Notes: generated by a model not told the origin, from the sequence alone. A stretch of 64,000 nt of DNA from Scilla litardierei (GCA_030789695.1 CM061132.1:158020817-158084816), one strand, 5' to 3'. Positions 45,223 to 57,544 are shown, numbered from the stretch's first letter. Program-made: numbers and translations.

Positions 45223-45747
45223 TTTCTTTCTTTCTGAATCATCTTAGGAGATCATGAGCATGATATTGCAACCCGTGTACAACCTCCAGGAAAAGTATGA
45301 CCCAAGCATGTGGCTACAACAAAAGGTCAGTGCAGTGTCCAGGAACACTGTTGAATAAAAAGAAGCGATACATACAAGTGACCTGACGGACGACGACGAT
45401 GACGACGACCATCATGATCAACAATCTCATTCCAGATCACTCATGCTTTTGATATTCATAATTGTTAAACTCCAAACCCATAAAGTATACATATACATCT
45501 AGCTTATCACATTGCTTGTTGAACAACTATTTTACTTTTCCCCTCAATTTTAGATTTGTTCTAAGATCACATGCTCAAGAAGTGCTTCTCAAATTAAACA
45601 TCTTCATTAGTTCTATGAACATCCTCCTTGGCAGTATAATTTATCCTAGATAGTGAAAATGACAAATTCCGACATATTTTTGTTGTGTTGCCAGGATACT
45701 CTATTTTTCTAAAATCCTTCAGTGACAGACACTCGGACACTTACGGA

Positions 45748-46840
45748 CAGTGTTCTAAATATCGGTCTGATATCCGATATATTGGCAGCAATATCGATTT
45801 TATCACTAGGCCGATAGGAAAGGGGTTTATATATTGCGGTTTCCGATATTTGGGAAAATATCTCCGCAATATCGGGTTGAGGCCGATATTGCGGCCGATA
45901 TATCCTTTTGAAATATCGACAGCAATTCATAGTTTTTTTAAAAAAAGTTAGCTGGTCGGTCCACTTAAAAGTGGACCATCCCGTGTCACCCGACCCAATC
46001 ATTTACTTAAAACGACGAGAGGCATCTGAATTTTTGAGAGATAATTGTTGTTTGCCCTAATTCTAATCACACCGCTCCGCTCATCTCGACGCTCAGCTCC
46101 TTACACCGCTCCGCTCAGCTCCGTCAATCGAGCTTTTGACATCCGGCGTTGATCTTTGCAAGGAAATTTCCGATCAAGATTAGTACGTACTCCTTAGTAA
46201 TTTTTACCTTTTTCATTTTTTTTTCATTTTTTCCTTTTTCTAAATTTTTTCGGTTGGGTTTTTCAGTCCAGCGTTTGTTCTTCTTAAGAGAGGGTTTTCC
46301 GATCAAGGTGAGTATTCTTTTCCTTTTTACATTTTTACATTTGTTTTTTAATTTTTTGATTTTCATCTTCACATTGTTAATATTGATCCACATGAATCAT
46401 ATATTGTAGATATTTAACTCGTTTGGTTTGTCACCACTTAAAGAAATATTCCACCAAGTAGATGGCCGGTATTCACGTTTAATAAGATAGGTATACACAA
46501 AACAAACTTTTATTTGAGTTTCTATAGTTTATATTTCCGTAAACTCCTATGCTTTTATTTGACATCATTTTTTAGCCTCTAATATGACACTCTGATATTA
46601 TGTCAATATCCTCAATATTCATGTTTAACGAGATAAGTATAACAAAAACATACTTTTATTTGAGTTAGTATAGTTTATATCTTCTTAGATACATCTATGC
46701 TGACATATGTCATAATTTTAAAGCTTTCGATATAACACTCCGATATTTAATCAATATCCCCGATATATCTCCGATATCCGCAATCCGAAATCAAATTTTC
46801 TAGGCCAATACGCGACCGATATCCGATATTTAGAACACTG
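45748..46840. mobile_element. Non-autonomous hAT element, copy 2
   Basis: Same element as 36103-37194. Here the left end reads CAGTGTTCTAAATATCGG, a better match to the right end, and the target duplication CTTACGGA is intact on both sides (45740-45747 and 46841-46848). Confidence 0.9.
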
Positions 46841-48408
46841 CTTACGGACATTATGGACACCAGTGTACCACACGTTGTACATAGCTCGTATAAAATCTAT
46901 AATGAAATATGTCTCACTGTAAGAGATAGGAAATCATTGGTCGAAAGGGGTCCATAAGAAAATTAAGCTAAGAATATAAACAAAAAATTGATGAGTCGTA
47001 TGTTTCTTTTACTCCAACATTCATCCAAATCATTCACATTCTCTTTTTTTATCTATGTCAAAGTCGTAGTAGTTAAACAAAAGAATTAAAAACGGCCCAT
47101 TGCTTAACTAAATATGGGATATAATATATGATTATATTAGATTCTAGGCATGTTCCCGAATCCTATAAGCGCCAGATCGGACACTTTAGGACACTCGGAC
47201 ACTTGACATTCGTGTCCCGCGCTGTGTCCATGTAACACTGTTTAGCAATGATTGTAAATTGTACCCTCATTCTTGTGCACATTCCATATTCTGCTCTCAT
47301 CTATTTGCAATACCATAAACAAACAAACATGCAGCATGGAACTTCACAATGAATATGCTAATGAGAATGATATCCATTATAATTAATACAATGAAGTAAT
47401 GATCTAGCTTTGATCCCTGATATAAGCCTGGTGTAGGCTTACGGTGGGAGGGCATAACTCTACCTCTCCCATGTACTAGCTTTGCATTCTACATTACTAA
47501 CACATACGTAAGAAAATAGATGATAAATGTAGCCTTTTGTTATAAATAACCAAGAAGATTCGCAAAACTCAGTAGTTGTTTGCCTTAAGTCCACAGGACA
47601 TTGGAAACATTACAAGTATTGAACGTTTAACCTTACAACTTTCATGGCAGTATGACCACTAGCGATGACGACGATGTGAAAGAGATAAAATATGCATGCC
47701 GATGATAAACAAGAAAGAACAAAAGCCTAAATTAAAATGAATGCAATATAATATCATTTAAAGATCTGGACAGAACCTAATAGCATGTAGAATGCGTAGA
47801 AAATGTTCTCCATCCTTTCCTTAAGTGCAAAAATATCAAACACCGAGGCAGAAAACACATGAAGAATATAATGTTATGATAATAGAGACAAGCCAGCAGA
47901 AGTATTGCTAAATGCAGACATGCAAGAATTAGATGTAATACAATTTCTAATAAAATTCACCTCAACTTATTTTGGAAAAGAAGCCCGCAAAAATCATAAT
48001 GCTAATGGCAATCGAAACCGTAGTTGCGAAGTAAAGAAAAAGCATTAATTGTTAGGTAACTCCATGTATCCAGCAAACCGCGGAAAAATAGAATCAAACA
48101 ATCCACAGTCAAAGATCTGCCACAAAACAGAATGGATATTAACGTAATACAAATTCCAAACAGCATAACAGACTTTAAACTTAATAATACAATATATGAT
48201 CGTATACATGCAGAAGAACCCTCAAAAGTATTATCACAAATTTAATACACAACCCACATTCCAAACATTTATCAGTTCCCCATATTTGCGTCTTGAGATC
48301 TATTTTTCATAAAAATTCAAGTGGATGATTTAGTTTTAATTACCTTGTATACCCAGAAAAGAGGGAAAATGATCTGGGGAATGAATCCAGGAGGAGGAAA
48401 AATCTTCT

Positions 48409-48692
48409 TTAATCAGCCATCTTATTCAACCTGTGAATAGTACTTCTTGCAAGTCTGTTGCCTGGATCAATCTTCAAAACCATTCTTAAATCTTCAGCCC
48501 CAAGCCTGTACTTCTCGGTGCTCTCATACAACAGAGCACGTTGCAGTAGCACTGAAACATTTGCGCCATCACGTTCTAATACCTGCAAAATCAGTATAAC
48601 ATGAAGTATGAGTTTATTTGGATATAATAATGAATTTGGCTTAGTTAATGACAAAATATAAATGATTATACTGTTGGGTCTGCAAGCCCCCC

Positions 48693-48745
<53 letters not shown>

Positions 48746-50583
48746 CAAAAGTTCACAAATCAGGAATTTCATCAAAACTTTTTAAATTTTTTCCTGCTGT
48801 ACTAATTCTTGCAACCAAAGAAACATTGACTATCCATAATTTTGAAATGCCAAAAGAAAACACAACCACTCAGGATTCATTTCATGGTCACCATCCCCAG
48901 AACCATAAATTTTACTTCTCCTTATTTTGGCCGAAAAGATTCGGAGTTGATATTTAATTTGTTCTAACATCTGGAGTGGGTACATTACAAAGATGAAAAA
49001 TGTGCTCCAGGAAAAATTATCCAATTCTAAAATCTAAGAATTCTAACATAATAGCAATCAATGCAAACACACAATTCACGCTATAAATAAAGCAACAGGG
49101 AAAAGGTTAAGAGTTGGAAGGGGTTTTGAACCTTTGTGCAATCTGCAACTGCCTTTTTATACTCTCCGACTTCTTTGTAGCAAGAAGCTCTGCAGGTCAA
49201 AACCTCATCAGCATCAGGACTATCTCCATTCTTATCTATAAGAACAACAGCCCAAGATAGCCACTTTATAGCATCAGCAAACTGCCCTTGCTTGTAACTA
49301 TCCATTCCCTTGATCTTCGCTGCCGAAGATGTCACTCCTGCTGGAGGAGGTGGAAGACCTTCAAGCTCAGTTGTCGGCCCACCAAGATCATGGCCTCCAA
49401 ACTCGGCCCCCGTATCCCAATCATTCATATCACTAAACCGCTCACCCTCCGGAACCCTCGACGAATTTCCTGATGAAGAAAACAAAGAATCCAGTGGATC
49501 CAACGCCTGCTGATTGGATGGTGGCTGAGATGGGATCCCAAAATCACTTCTTTCTGCATTCTTAAACTCCCCCAACGAGAAACCATCGGTTTTCGCATGT
49601 TTTGGAGCTGGCATTCCGAAATCAGCAGGTTTTACATTCTGGAAAGCCCCAAAAGATGAATCGATGCCGCTTCCAGCAGCCTGATTCTTCATGGTCGCCA
49701 AATTAATCTGTGCAGTCCCAGAATTCTTCGGTACAGAATTCATCAATGACCCAAACGGATCTTGCTTAGTGTTTGATCCCACACCGGACATCGAGTTCAT
49801 AGGCTGCCCGCCAATAGGCTTGTTAGATTGATTCAAAGACGAAAAATTCCCAAAATTTTCCACAGATCCCGAATCGGGTTTCATCGAATTACAATTATTA
49901 TTAGCATTACTACCTAAATTCCCAAAATTATCAGCAGACCCCCAGCTCTGTTTCATCGAGCAACCACTATTGATCCCATTACTGCCCGATTTGGGCAGAG
50001 AATCAGCCAAATTCCCCATTGAATACGAATTCCTGGAGGGCGCGGCCTTCAAGGGCACATTGCTATTGTTACTTTTACCTTGATTGAGGGCAGATCCGAC
50101 TAGATCACCGAAGAGATTAGGGTTCGATTTGTTGATCCCAATCGTCGACGCGACGGCGGGCTGCGGGGAAGCGCTGTTCCAGCTCTTGCCGAAAATGTCA
50201 CCGACCATGGAGGTGTGGCCCGCGAGGCCGCCGGCGACGGACGTGGGCGAGGGCTGGTGGGTCCACAAGGGCATGTTGGACTGCGAGGTCCACGAGGGGG
50301 TGGCGGGTGAGGGTCTGGGTACTGCGGCGGCGGCAGCGGGATTCGGTTTTTGGTCTTTGAGGGGTTTGGAGGAGTTGCTGGTCGAGGATCCGAGCCCGAA
50401 ATCGAATTGGAATGAGCAGAAGGAGGAATGAGTAGGGGTTTTTTGGGAGGAGGCATTGCCGGTGAACGAGTTCATGGTCACCGGCGTTGATGTGATCACC
50501 GATTGAGGAGAGAGAAAGATCGGTGAGGAGGAGGAGGCGAGAGGTGGGAGACACGGTTTGGTTTTTGATATGGTACTAGTCAT
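48409..50583 (-). CDS. TPR-domain protein with low-complexity N-terminus
   Basis: Two exons, 50583-49132 and 48582-48409, give 541 residues. The borders are AAG|GTTCAA and TTTGCAG|GTATTAG, in phase 0. The first 400 residues are rich in Ser, Asn, Gly and Phe with DPFGSL, NLFGDL and DLFSSS-like motifs, typical of unstructured regions that bind trafficking or scaffold partners. From about 425 there are TPR helices: MDSYKQGQFADAIKWLSWAV, EVLTCRASCYKEVGEYKKAV, NVSVLLQRALLYESTEKYRL, then VLKIDPGNRLARSTIHRL. It looks complete and is probably conserved in land plants, but I cannot name it. The 549 bp intron contains the edge of the 7 kb duplication and the C/A run, so splicing may be affected. A GC-rich repeat lies 115 bases upstream of the ATG. 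Confidence 0.85.
48687..48743. repeat. Homopolymer junction: 27 C followed by 30 A
   Basis: An uninterrupted run of C then an uninterrupted run of A, inside the TPR intron and three bases past the end of copy 2. The equivalent site in copy 1 has gypsy sequence instead. Confidence 0.95.
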
Positions 50584-50697
50584 AACCCGTTAATTTAAGA
50601 TTTTTCCCCCACGAATTCTTTGTTCCCCAAAAAGTTATTTCCACGGTCAAATTGTGCGAAACAACAAATTAGTGCAAAAATATTTAGCGGCATTGGC

Positions 50698-51265
50698 TCC
50701 TTCGACGCGGAACAACAAATTCGTCGAAGGCACATTCGACGCGGAACAACAAATTCGGCATATGTGTGGGGGCGCTTTTGGTGCGCGAAAACAAAATAGC
50801 GAAAAAAATTAGCAGGCGCCTTCGGTACGGGCCCCTTCGGCCCGGTCCCGAAAATGTTGTTAAGAAGAAAATGTGTGGGTGTGTGCGTGTGTGTGGAGGG
50901 TTAAGGGGAAAATGCAAAACCCTGGGTCTTCGGCGTGGAACAACAAATTTAGCGCGGGTGCCTTTGGCGTGGAACAACAAATTCGACGTAGAACAACAAA
51001 TTCGGCGTGGAATAACAAATTCGGCGCGGAAAAACGCGCGAGCGTCTTCGGCGAGGAACAACAAATTCGACGTGAAATTACGCGCCTTCGACGCGGAACA
51101 ACAAATGTGGTGCGGGCGCCTTCGGTGCGGAACAACAAATTTGGTGCGGGCACCTACGTTGCGTAACAACAAATTAGCGTAAAAAAAAATTTGTGCAGGC
51201 GCCTTCGGCACCGAACAATAATTTCGGTGCGGGCGCATTCGGCGCGGAACAGCAAATTAGCGTAA
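50698..51265. repeat. Degenerate GC-rich tandem repeat upstream of the TPR gene
   Basis: About 14 copies of AACAACAAATT, most preceded by GGCGCGG or GGCGTGG and by a GCGCCTTCG word, giving a loose unit of 18-33 bp. Units vary in length and some are missing parts. Because the unit is often a multiple of three, long open frames exist on both strands (for example 50684-51238 minus and 50766-51182 plus); they are repeat products, not genes. Confidence 0.85.
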
Positions 51266-51282
51266 AAAATTTAGATGTCAAA

Positions 51283-51370
51283 TGGCCGTCTTTTATCAAC
51301 CAGTTTGTCCTAGTCAGATTGTCCTAGTCAGCCCTAGGATTCAAAAATCGCTGTCAAATGTATAATAGAT
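51283..51370. repeat. Direct repeat, left copy (88 bp)
   Basis: It starts TGGCCGTCTTTTATCAACCA and ends AAATGTATAATAGAT. It matches 58370-58443 with one substitution, apart from an extra 14 bp tandem unit (TTGTCCTAGTCAGA type) here. Confidence 0.9.
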
Positions 51371-52214
51371 ATCTGTTAACAAACATATGAATGTACTGCA
51401 CTCAAGTTGATTAAGTGAATAGATCGGCTAAACTGAAACTAACCTAAATCTCAGGAAAGTAATCATATCAAATGCATCTTTTATTAAGTGAATAGTTCCG
51501 TTAATTTACACCAAAGATAGCTACTAAACCAATAGTCACTTAACTCCCATTAAAAATCACATGTGACTATGCAATTTGATAGGAACACATATTATCAAAA
51601 CTCCAAAAATGAAACTATTTAATACTGATTCAACTAATGATAAAATCTAAGATGCACTTTTCATACAGATCACACCGAACCTCCTTTTTATATTAAATTA
51701 CAAACAACCCATTCTACGCGCCAGTTCAAAATAAAATTCTTTCAGATCACTTAAGAGTGCTCGATTAAATATCATTGGTTAAGAGGCATGTCCCCAATTT
51801 TAGATCAGATTAGGATCACTCGTACATCATTTCAGCCCACTGATCAATCATAAGACTGCATGTAAACATTTAACATCAAGCTACCAACAAAAACATTTTT
51901 TAATTATTCAAAACCCATTTCATTCTGTAATAGCAACATTCAGAGGACCAGTCACCATGGCACACCTCCCCTCGCTTTAACCTTTTCTTTCTGTAATAGC
52001 AATAATTCCATTTCTCTCTCTCTCCTAATCCAAAGAACTCGGTTGTAAAATTGCACCCAAATCACACTGTCCGTTTGACAACCGCTGTCCGTTTGAATTT
52101 GATTTCTCTCTGGGATTAGATTTCATTCGCACTGTCCGTTGGAACATCATTTGTCAAATTTGATTTCTCTCAAAATTCAAACAGTAGTTGTCCACTTTAA
52201 CATCATTTGGCAAC
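51371..52214. other. AT-rich spacer
   Basis: No gene or element seen. Near 52070-52200 the words CTGTCCGTTTG, TTTGATTTCTCTC and AACATCATTTG occur two or three times each, in the DNA next to the hAT left end. Confidence 0.4.
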
Positions 52215-55200
52215 CAGGGCAACCGCCCAGGGCCCCCAAGGTCAGGGGGGCCCAATTTTTTTTTTATATTAGCTATTTTAAAATTCATAATTATTGAAAA
52301 ATAAGCCAACCGTTCAACACTTCAACTCTCTCTCTCCATTCCTCTACTGCAATCAATGCCTATGCCCGCCTAGCATTCCTGTCTGCAAGACTTCCACAGT
52401 GGAAAATAAAGATGTTTAAATAAAGATGTTTAAATTAATCAAACAATGAAACATAGAATTCTATCAGTTACTGCACAATGAAACTCTTCGGTTCCACTTC
52501 CACTTTCTATAATTCTATGCACAGCAACCGAAGAGGCAAGCCAATCACCAATCAAGCAAAATAAATTATTAAATTTTTAAATAAAGATGTTTCATATACC
52601 CCTATGGCCATATATTAATTAAATTAATAAGCTTTGTGGTGGAACTGACCGAACTGTGCAAGTTCCTCCCTTCTCTCAGTTTGGCCTTTGGATTATAAAG
52701 GTACGTCATTTTTAATTATTTTTTAATTTACATTTGCAATTGTTTGTAGTTTGTACCGCAGCTCTACTTAATTACTTCTTAATTATTTGTAGTCTGTACT
52801 CTGTAGAACCAACGGCAAAGGAGGAGGAGGGCTACACCGGCGCGGCGCCTTCCTTGTTGTCTGCGTGCGTGCGCGAGACCATCAGTTGGATCGGTCTAAC
52901 GTAAGTGTCAAATAACATCCTTATAAAGTAATATATACACTCAGTTAGTCACTAGTCAGTTTCTAAAATTTGTCTTCAAAAGTGAATTTTATGTTTTTTT
53001 TTCTTCTATTTTGTTTCTGTCAGTCTGTGCTAGTTGAAGGAGTGTTTTTCAGTGTTTGGTTCATTTCATATAAAGAGCGCGATCGAGAAATCGATAGGAA
53101 GTGTTGATTTGAGTTTGTTGAATGGATAGAAATGTGAATCTTCAAATTGATGAGTTGGGTGGAAGGAGACAGTTTTGTAATGATTCTTTGTTTGTTCAAT
53201 TGTTTGCTTCATTTTTCTAATGAATCTTGAAATGGTCGGTTACTGCCTTTGCTCTTTCTTGGGAGAGCGTTAGTACTTTGTTAATTTAGGCATTAATCCT
53301 AGAGCTTCACACCTGAAGAATGCAAGTTGGTATCTGTTGCAACACTAAATTTGAGTACTAGTGTGCAAATAATGAATTTGTGTGGTTAAGAACTGCAGTT
53401 ACATTTAGCTGATGATTTTTTCTTTGAAGACAACTTAAATCTATCCTTTCTCGGATCTGCACACAAAAGAGATGAAATTATCCGTGTGAGATTAGGATGT
53501 CACTTGCCTAAAACCATCCGATACTTAAGTCAATATCAGTCGCTAAATAATATATGAAATAGCAAAAACAACATCCATGATAGTGTAAATTATTCTGCTT
53601 GTTTTCTAGGTTTTTATTTGAAATTCAAGGAACATGAAGCCATCCAGCTGGGTAAGTGCTTTGCTTTTCCTCCTTTTTTCGTAAATAATGTTTGAATTGA
53701 GTTAAATAATTTTACTTCGTTTTTCTTAACTTGTGTTTATTGTTCTTTTATTTTTACAGTGAAGATCGGATTTGGTTAGCTCATAGCTGGGTTAAAATCA
53801 GTGTTGCTTCACTATCCAGGTTCTATCGTTCTATTACATTGTTTTAGTTTTTACTTTATAACAATGTTTCCTAAAAAACATGCATCTGGTAATGAAAAAA
53901 GAAAAAGAAAAAAAGAAGAAGAAGAAAAAATTAAACCTCAAAAAGGTTCTATTCAAAAACTTTGGAATAAAAATAAATTGCAAAATGTTTTTTCTGAAAA
54001 CCTAGTTGAAAATGAGGTTCATGAAGTAATGAAAGATTTTACAGAAGATGAAAATGTGATGAATGAAGAAACAATACATGTATCCGAAAATGAAAATAAT
54101 GTAAATCAAGCAATAACAAATTTGTCTGAAAATGAAAATGAGATAAATGAAGAAATAACAAATGTGCTTGAAAATGAAACTAGTGAAAATAATGAAGAAA
54201 CGGATCATGTGGCTGAGTGTTTTGATTCTTCGTTATCTATGAATATATATGATCCTAGAGTGTGGGATGGTTTAGATTCAAAACTGAGAGATTTACTTAT
54301 TGAGAATGGTCCTATCAGAGATGCTAATATTAATTTTCCTAAAGATAATTACAACAGGGGGTTCTACACATATTATTTTGATCAAAAATTAAGAAATGGA
54401 GAACTTATTGATAGGAAATGGTTGGTTTACTCAAAAGATTTAAATAAAGTGTTTTGTTTTTGTTGTAAAGTTGTAAGGTATGTCCGTTCTAAAAGTCAGC
54501 TAGCAGATGTAGGAATTGATGATTGGAAACATTTAAGTGAAAAGCTTAAGCAACATGAAGATAGTAGTGAACATCTTACCAATCTTAGGGCATGAGCTGA
54601 ACTCCGAGTTAGATTAGAAACAAATCAAACGATTGATAAAGAATTACAAGAACAAATCAAGAAAGATACAGAACATTGGAAACAAGTTATGATTAGAATA
54701 ATTTCTGTTGTTAAACGTCTTGCAATGAATAATTTGGCATTTTGTGGAACAAATGAAAAAATTAATGAGAATTCTAATGGAAATTTTTTAGGCTTTCTAG
54801 AATCAATTGCTGAGTTTGATCAAACAATGAAACATCATTTTCGACTTATTCAAAATAAAGAGATTCATTATAATTATCTAAGTCATAAAATACAAAATGA
54901 ATTAATTATCATGTTGGCATCAAGTGTGAAGAATGCAATAATAAAAAAAATTAAAGAAGCTAAATACTTTTCTGTGATTCTTGATTGCACTCCTGATGCT
55001 AGTCACACTGAACAAATGACTTTAGTGATTAGATGTGTGGATGTTAATAGCTACCCAATAAAAATTGAAGAGTATTTTTTAGAGTTTTTAAGTGTGGAAA
55101 ACACATCTGGGTTGGGTCTTTTTGGTGAATTACAAGCTGCTCTTAACTCTCTTGATTTGAATATTAATGATGTAAGGGGACAAGGGTATGATAATGGATC

Positions 55201-56842
55201 TAATATGAGAGGAAAACACCAAGGTGTCCAAAAAAGACTACTTGACATAAATCCTAGAGCTTTTTATATGCCTTGTGGTTGTCATTCTCTTAATTTGGTT
55301 CTATCTGATATGGCAAATTCTTGTTTAAAAGGTAAATCATTTTTTGGAGCATGTCAAGCTTTGTATAATGTGTTTGCTAATTCAACGAAACGATGGAACA
55401 TTTTACTTGAATATGTGGATGATTTAACTTTGAAGTCTTTGTGTGTAACAAGATGGGAAAGTCGTATAGAAAGTGTAAAAGCAATAAAAAATCAAGCTCA
55501 TAAAATAAAAAATGCTTTAATAAAATTAGCTGAGGTTTCTGACGATCCAAAGATAAGTTGGGATGCTGAGAAATTAGTATCAAATGAATTGTCAAGTTTT
55601 GAATTTATTTTGAGTTTGGTTATTTGGTATGAAATATTGTACAAAATAAACTTGGTGAGTAAAAACTTGCAATCTAAAAATATGCATCTTGATGTAGCTA
55701 TTGAAGGTTTGAAAGGATTAGTTTCTTTTTTTGAAAATTATAAAGAAAATGGTTTTACTTCTGCTATCATTGATGCTAAAGAGATTGCTGATGAAATGGA
55801 AATTGAACAAGTGTTTCACGTAAGACGTAGGACTATAAGAAAGAAACATTTTGATGAAAATCCTAATACAGAAAGAGAACAACAATCTGCTCAAGAAAAT
55901 TTTAGAACCGACTACTTTCTTGTTTTAGTTGATATGGCAATTTCTCAATTGAAAATTAGATTTGAGCAAATGGAACTTTTTGAGTCTATATTTGGCTTCT
56001 TGTTTGATGCATCACGATTAATTTCATTGGATGACGAAGGTATGAAAAATTGTTGTTTGAAACTTGAAAATGCTTTAACACATGGTGAGGATTGTGATAT
56101 TGATGCAAAACGTTTGCTTTCAGAATTACAAATATTGCAGGTAATGCTACCAGCTGAAGCGTATCAATATGGAGATCCATGGAACTCCATTAAAGTTATG
56201 GAGTTTGTAAAAAAGATGGATATGTTTCCAAATATTTTGGTTGCTTATAGGGTTTTACTAACTATACCTATTACTGTGGCATCTGCAGAAAGGAGTTTTT
56301 CAAAATTAAAATTGATAAAATCTTATTTACGGACAACTATGACTCAAGATAGGTTAAATGGATTAACAATATTGAGTATTGAAAAAAATATGTTGAAAAC
56401 TATTGATGTTGAACATATAATTGATGATTTTGCTTCTAAAAATGCAAGGAGGAGTCATTTTAGATGAGATGCGATTTATGTGTGATTTTTATGCAGGTAC
56501 AACATATAAGATTTTTCAGAAGCAAGAAGTATGGTGTGAATATGCCAAGAGTTCCAAATCAAGCCGAGCCAGACGTGGCGTGGTCATAACGATATGTTCT
56601 CGTATGCTAATCCTTGTATATGTTTTATTTTAAGGGGTATTGGTTTTATGTCCCCCCGATTTTGGACCATCTTTTAGCATATCAATAAAAATTTCAGGCG
56701 TAGGGATGAGCCTCCTAGCATTGCACTTGGCTAGGTTCCAAACCCCCAAAAATTTTAGTATTTCAATTTTAAAAAAAATTATATTTAAAGGGCCCAAATT
56801 TTTAACTCGCCCTGGGCCCCAATATCTTCAGGACCGGCCCTG
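52215..56842 (+). mobile_element. Long hAT transposon with near-intact transposase
   Basis: The right end reads AGGACCGGCCCTG and the left end CAGGGCAACCGCCCAGGGCCC. Read inward, both begin CAGGGC and hold CCCAGGGC/GGGCCCAG words, but they are imperfect inverts. TCCACTTA follows the right end. TCCACTTT is found 15 bases before the left end, so the target duplication is uncertain. 5' UTR introns are suggested by GTAAGT at 52901 and 53652 and by acceptors before 53607 and 53760. The gene inside is described separately. Confidence 0.75.
53864..56467 (+). pseudogene. hAT transposase (TTF zinc finger type) with one in-frame TGA
   Basis: The start at 53864 (MFPKKHASGNEKRKRKK) follows a 5' UTR; a possible upstream in-frame ATG at 53801 adds 21 residues I think are not used. 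Order: basic nuclear-targeting start, acidic low-complexity part, TTF-type zinc finger (KVFCFCCKVV ... EDSSEHL, about residues 180-235), RNase H-like catalytic core ([37 protein letters not shown]) and C-terminal hAT dimerisation domain ([20 protein letters not shown], catalytic Glu in AER). The frame from 53864 to 56467 is 867 sense codons and a stop, broken only by TGA at 54593-54595 in a place where the family has Trp (TGG). A single G to A change would explain it. Otherwise it looks complete and young. Confidence 0.88.
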
Positions 56843-56989
56843 TCCACTTACAATCCGCAGTATGGAGAGAACTCAGCGAAGGAACAGCAGTTTGAATTTG
56901 ATTTCATTCGTCGCGTTGGTAACGCGTATCCACGTCGTCATAATGACAGGACACATCGAAGGCCTACAAAATGGTCAAAAGGATTGTAA

Positions 56990-57468
56990 GGGCGTGTTTC
57001 TTTTCAAGGAAAGCAACGGAGAAAGCATAAGAATTCACTGTTTCAACGTCAAATCAACCCAAGATCCCATCGTCCGTTCCCTTGCGCGGAAAATATCCGG
57101 AGAAAATGAGCTGACGTGGAGTCGCGAACTGCTATCCCACAATCCGCGCAATTCGCGCGGATTTCGTCCAAAATCGCTGGGAAAGTTGTTTTGTGGGTCC
57201 CACTGCACTATCTCTCTTCTATTTTAACCAATTGGAGCAACTCCCGTCAGTTTTCTCCATATTTTTTAATTACAATTAATTAATAAGTGGATCCCACATC
57301 AAACTTTCCCAAAGAACTTTCTTAATAAAAGAAACACACAAATACAAGAAAGTTGTGTAGAGCCCACATATAATTCTCAAACCAACTTTCCAACCCGTGG
57401 ACCCCACAACTAGATTTACTATTCACAACAGTAAATCCCAATCCATTCTCACCCAAAGAAACATGCCC
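56990..57468. mobile_element. Tourist-like MITE (PIF/Harbinger type)
   Basis: Ends GGGCGTGTTTCTTTTC and AAAGAAACATGCCC, with TAA on both sides (56987-56989 and 57469-57471), the standard Harbinger target duplication. It is 479 bp with no transposase. Some interior words (TGACGTGGAG, AAATCCGCG-type) also occur near the right edge of the window, where the 5' side of the PIF element at 59454-62736 lies; a link is possible but unproven. Confidence 0.85.
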
Positions 57469-57544
57469 TAAGTGGAGGCGGGCCCCATCGTCACTGTTAA
57501 ATAAATAAATTAAGCTTGGGTGATCTAATCTCAGAGGGGAAAAA

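Larger units (their letters stand above)
41624..48683. repeat. Copy 2 of the 7.06 kb direct duplication
   Basis: This copy is joined to the complete TPR gene on its right, so it holds the exon that the gene really uses. On the left it abuts the LTR end of the Tat-like element with ten bases between. It ends in GTTGGGTCTGC, three bases before a 27 C plus 30 A run. Confidence 0.95.

Noticed and set aside
50684..51238. Long open frames on both strands (184 and 138 residues, Arg/Asn-rich)
   Set aside because: They are translations of the AACAACAAATT-type repeat and have repeat-derived composition; no domain and no gene structure.
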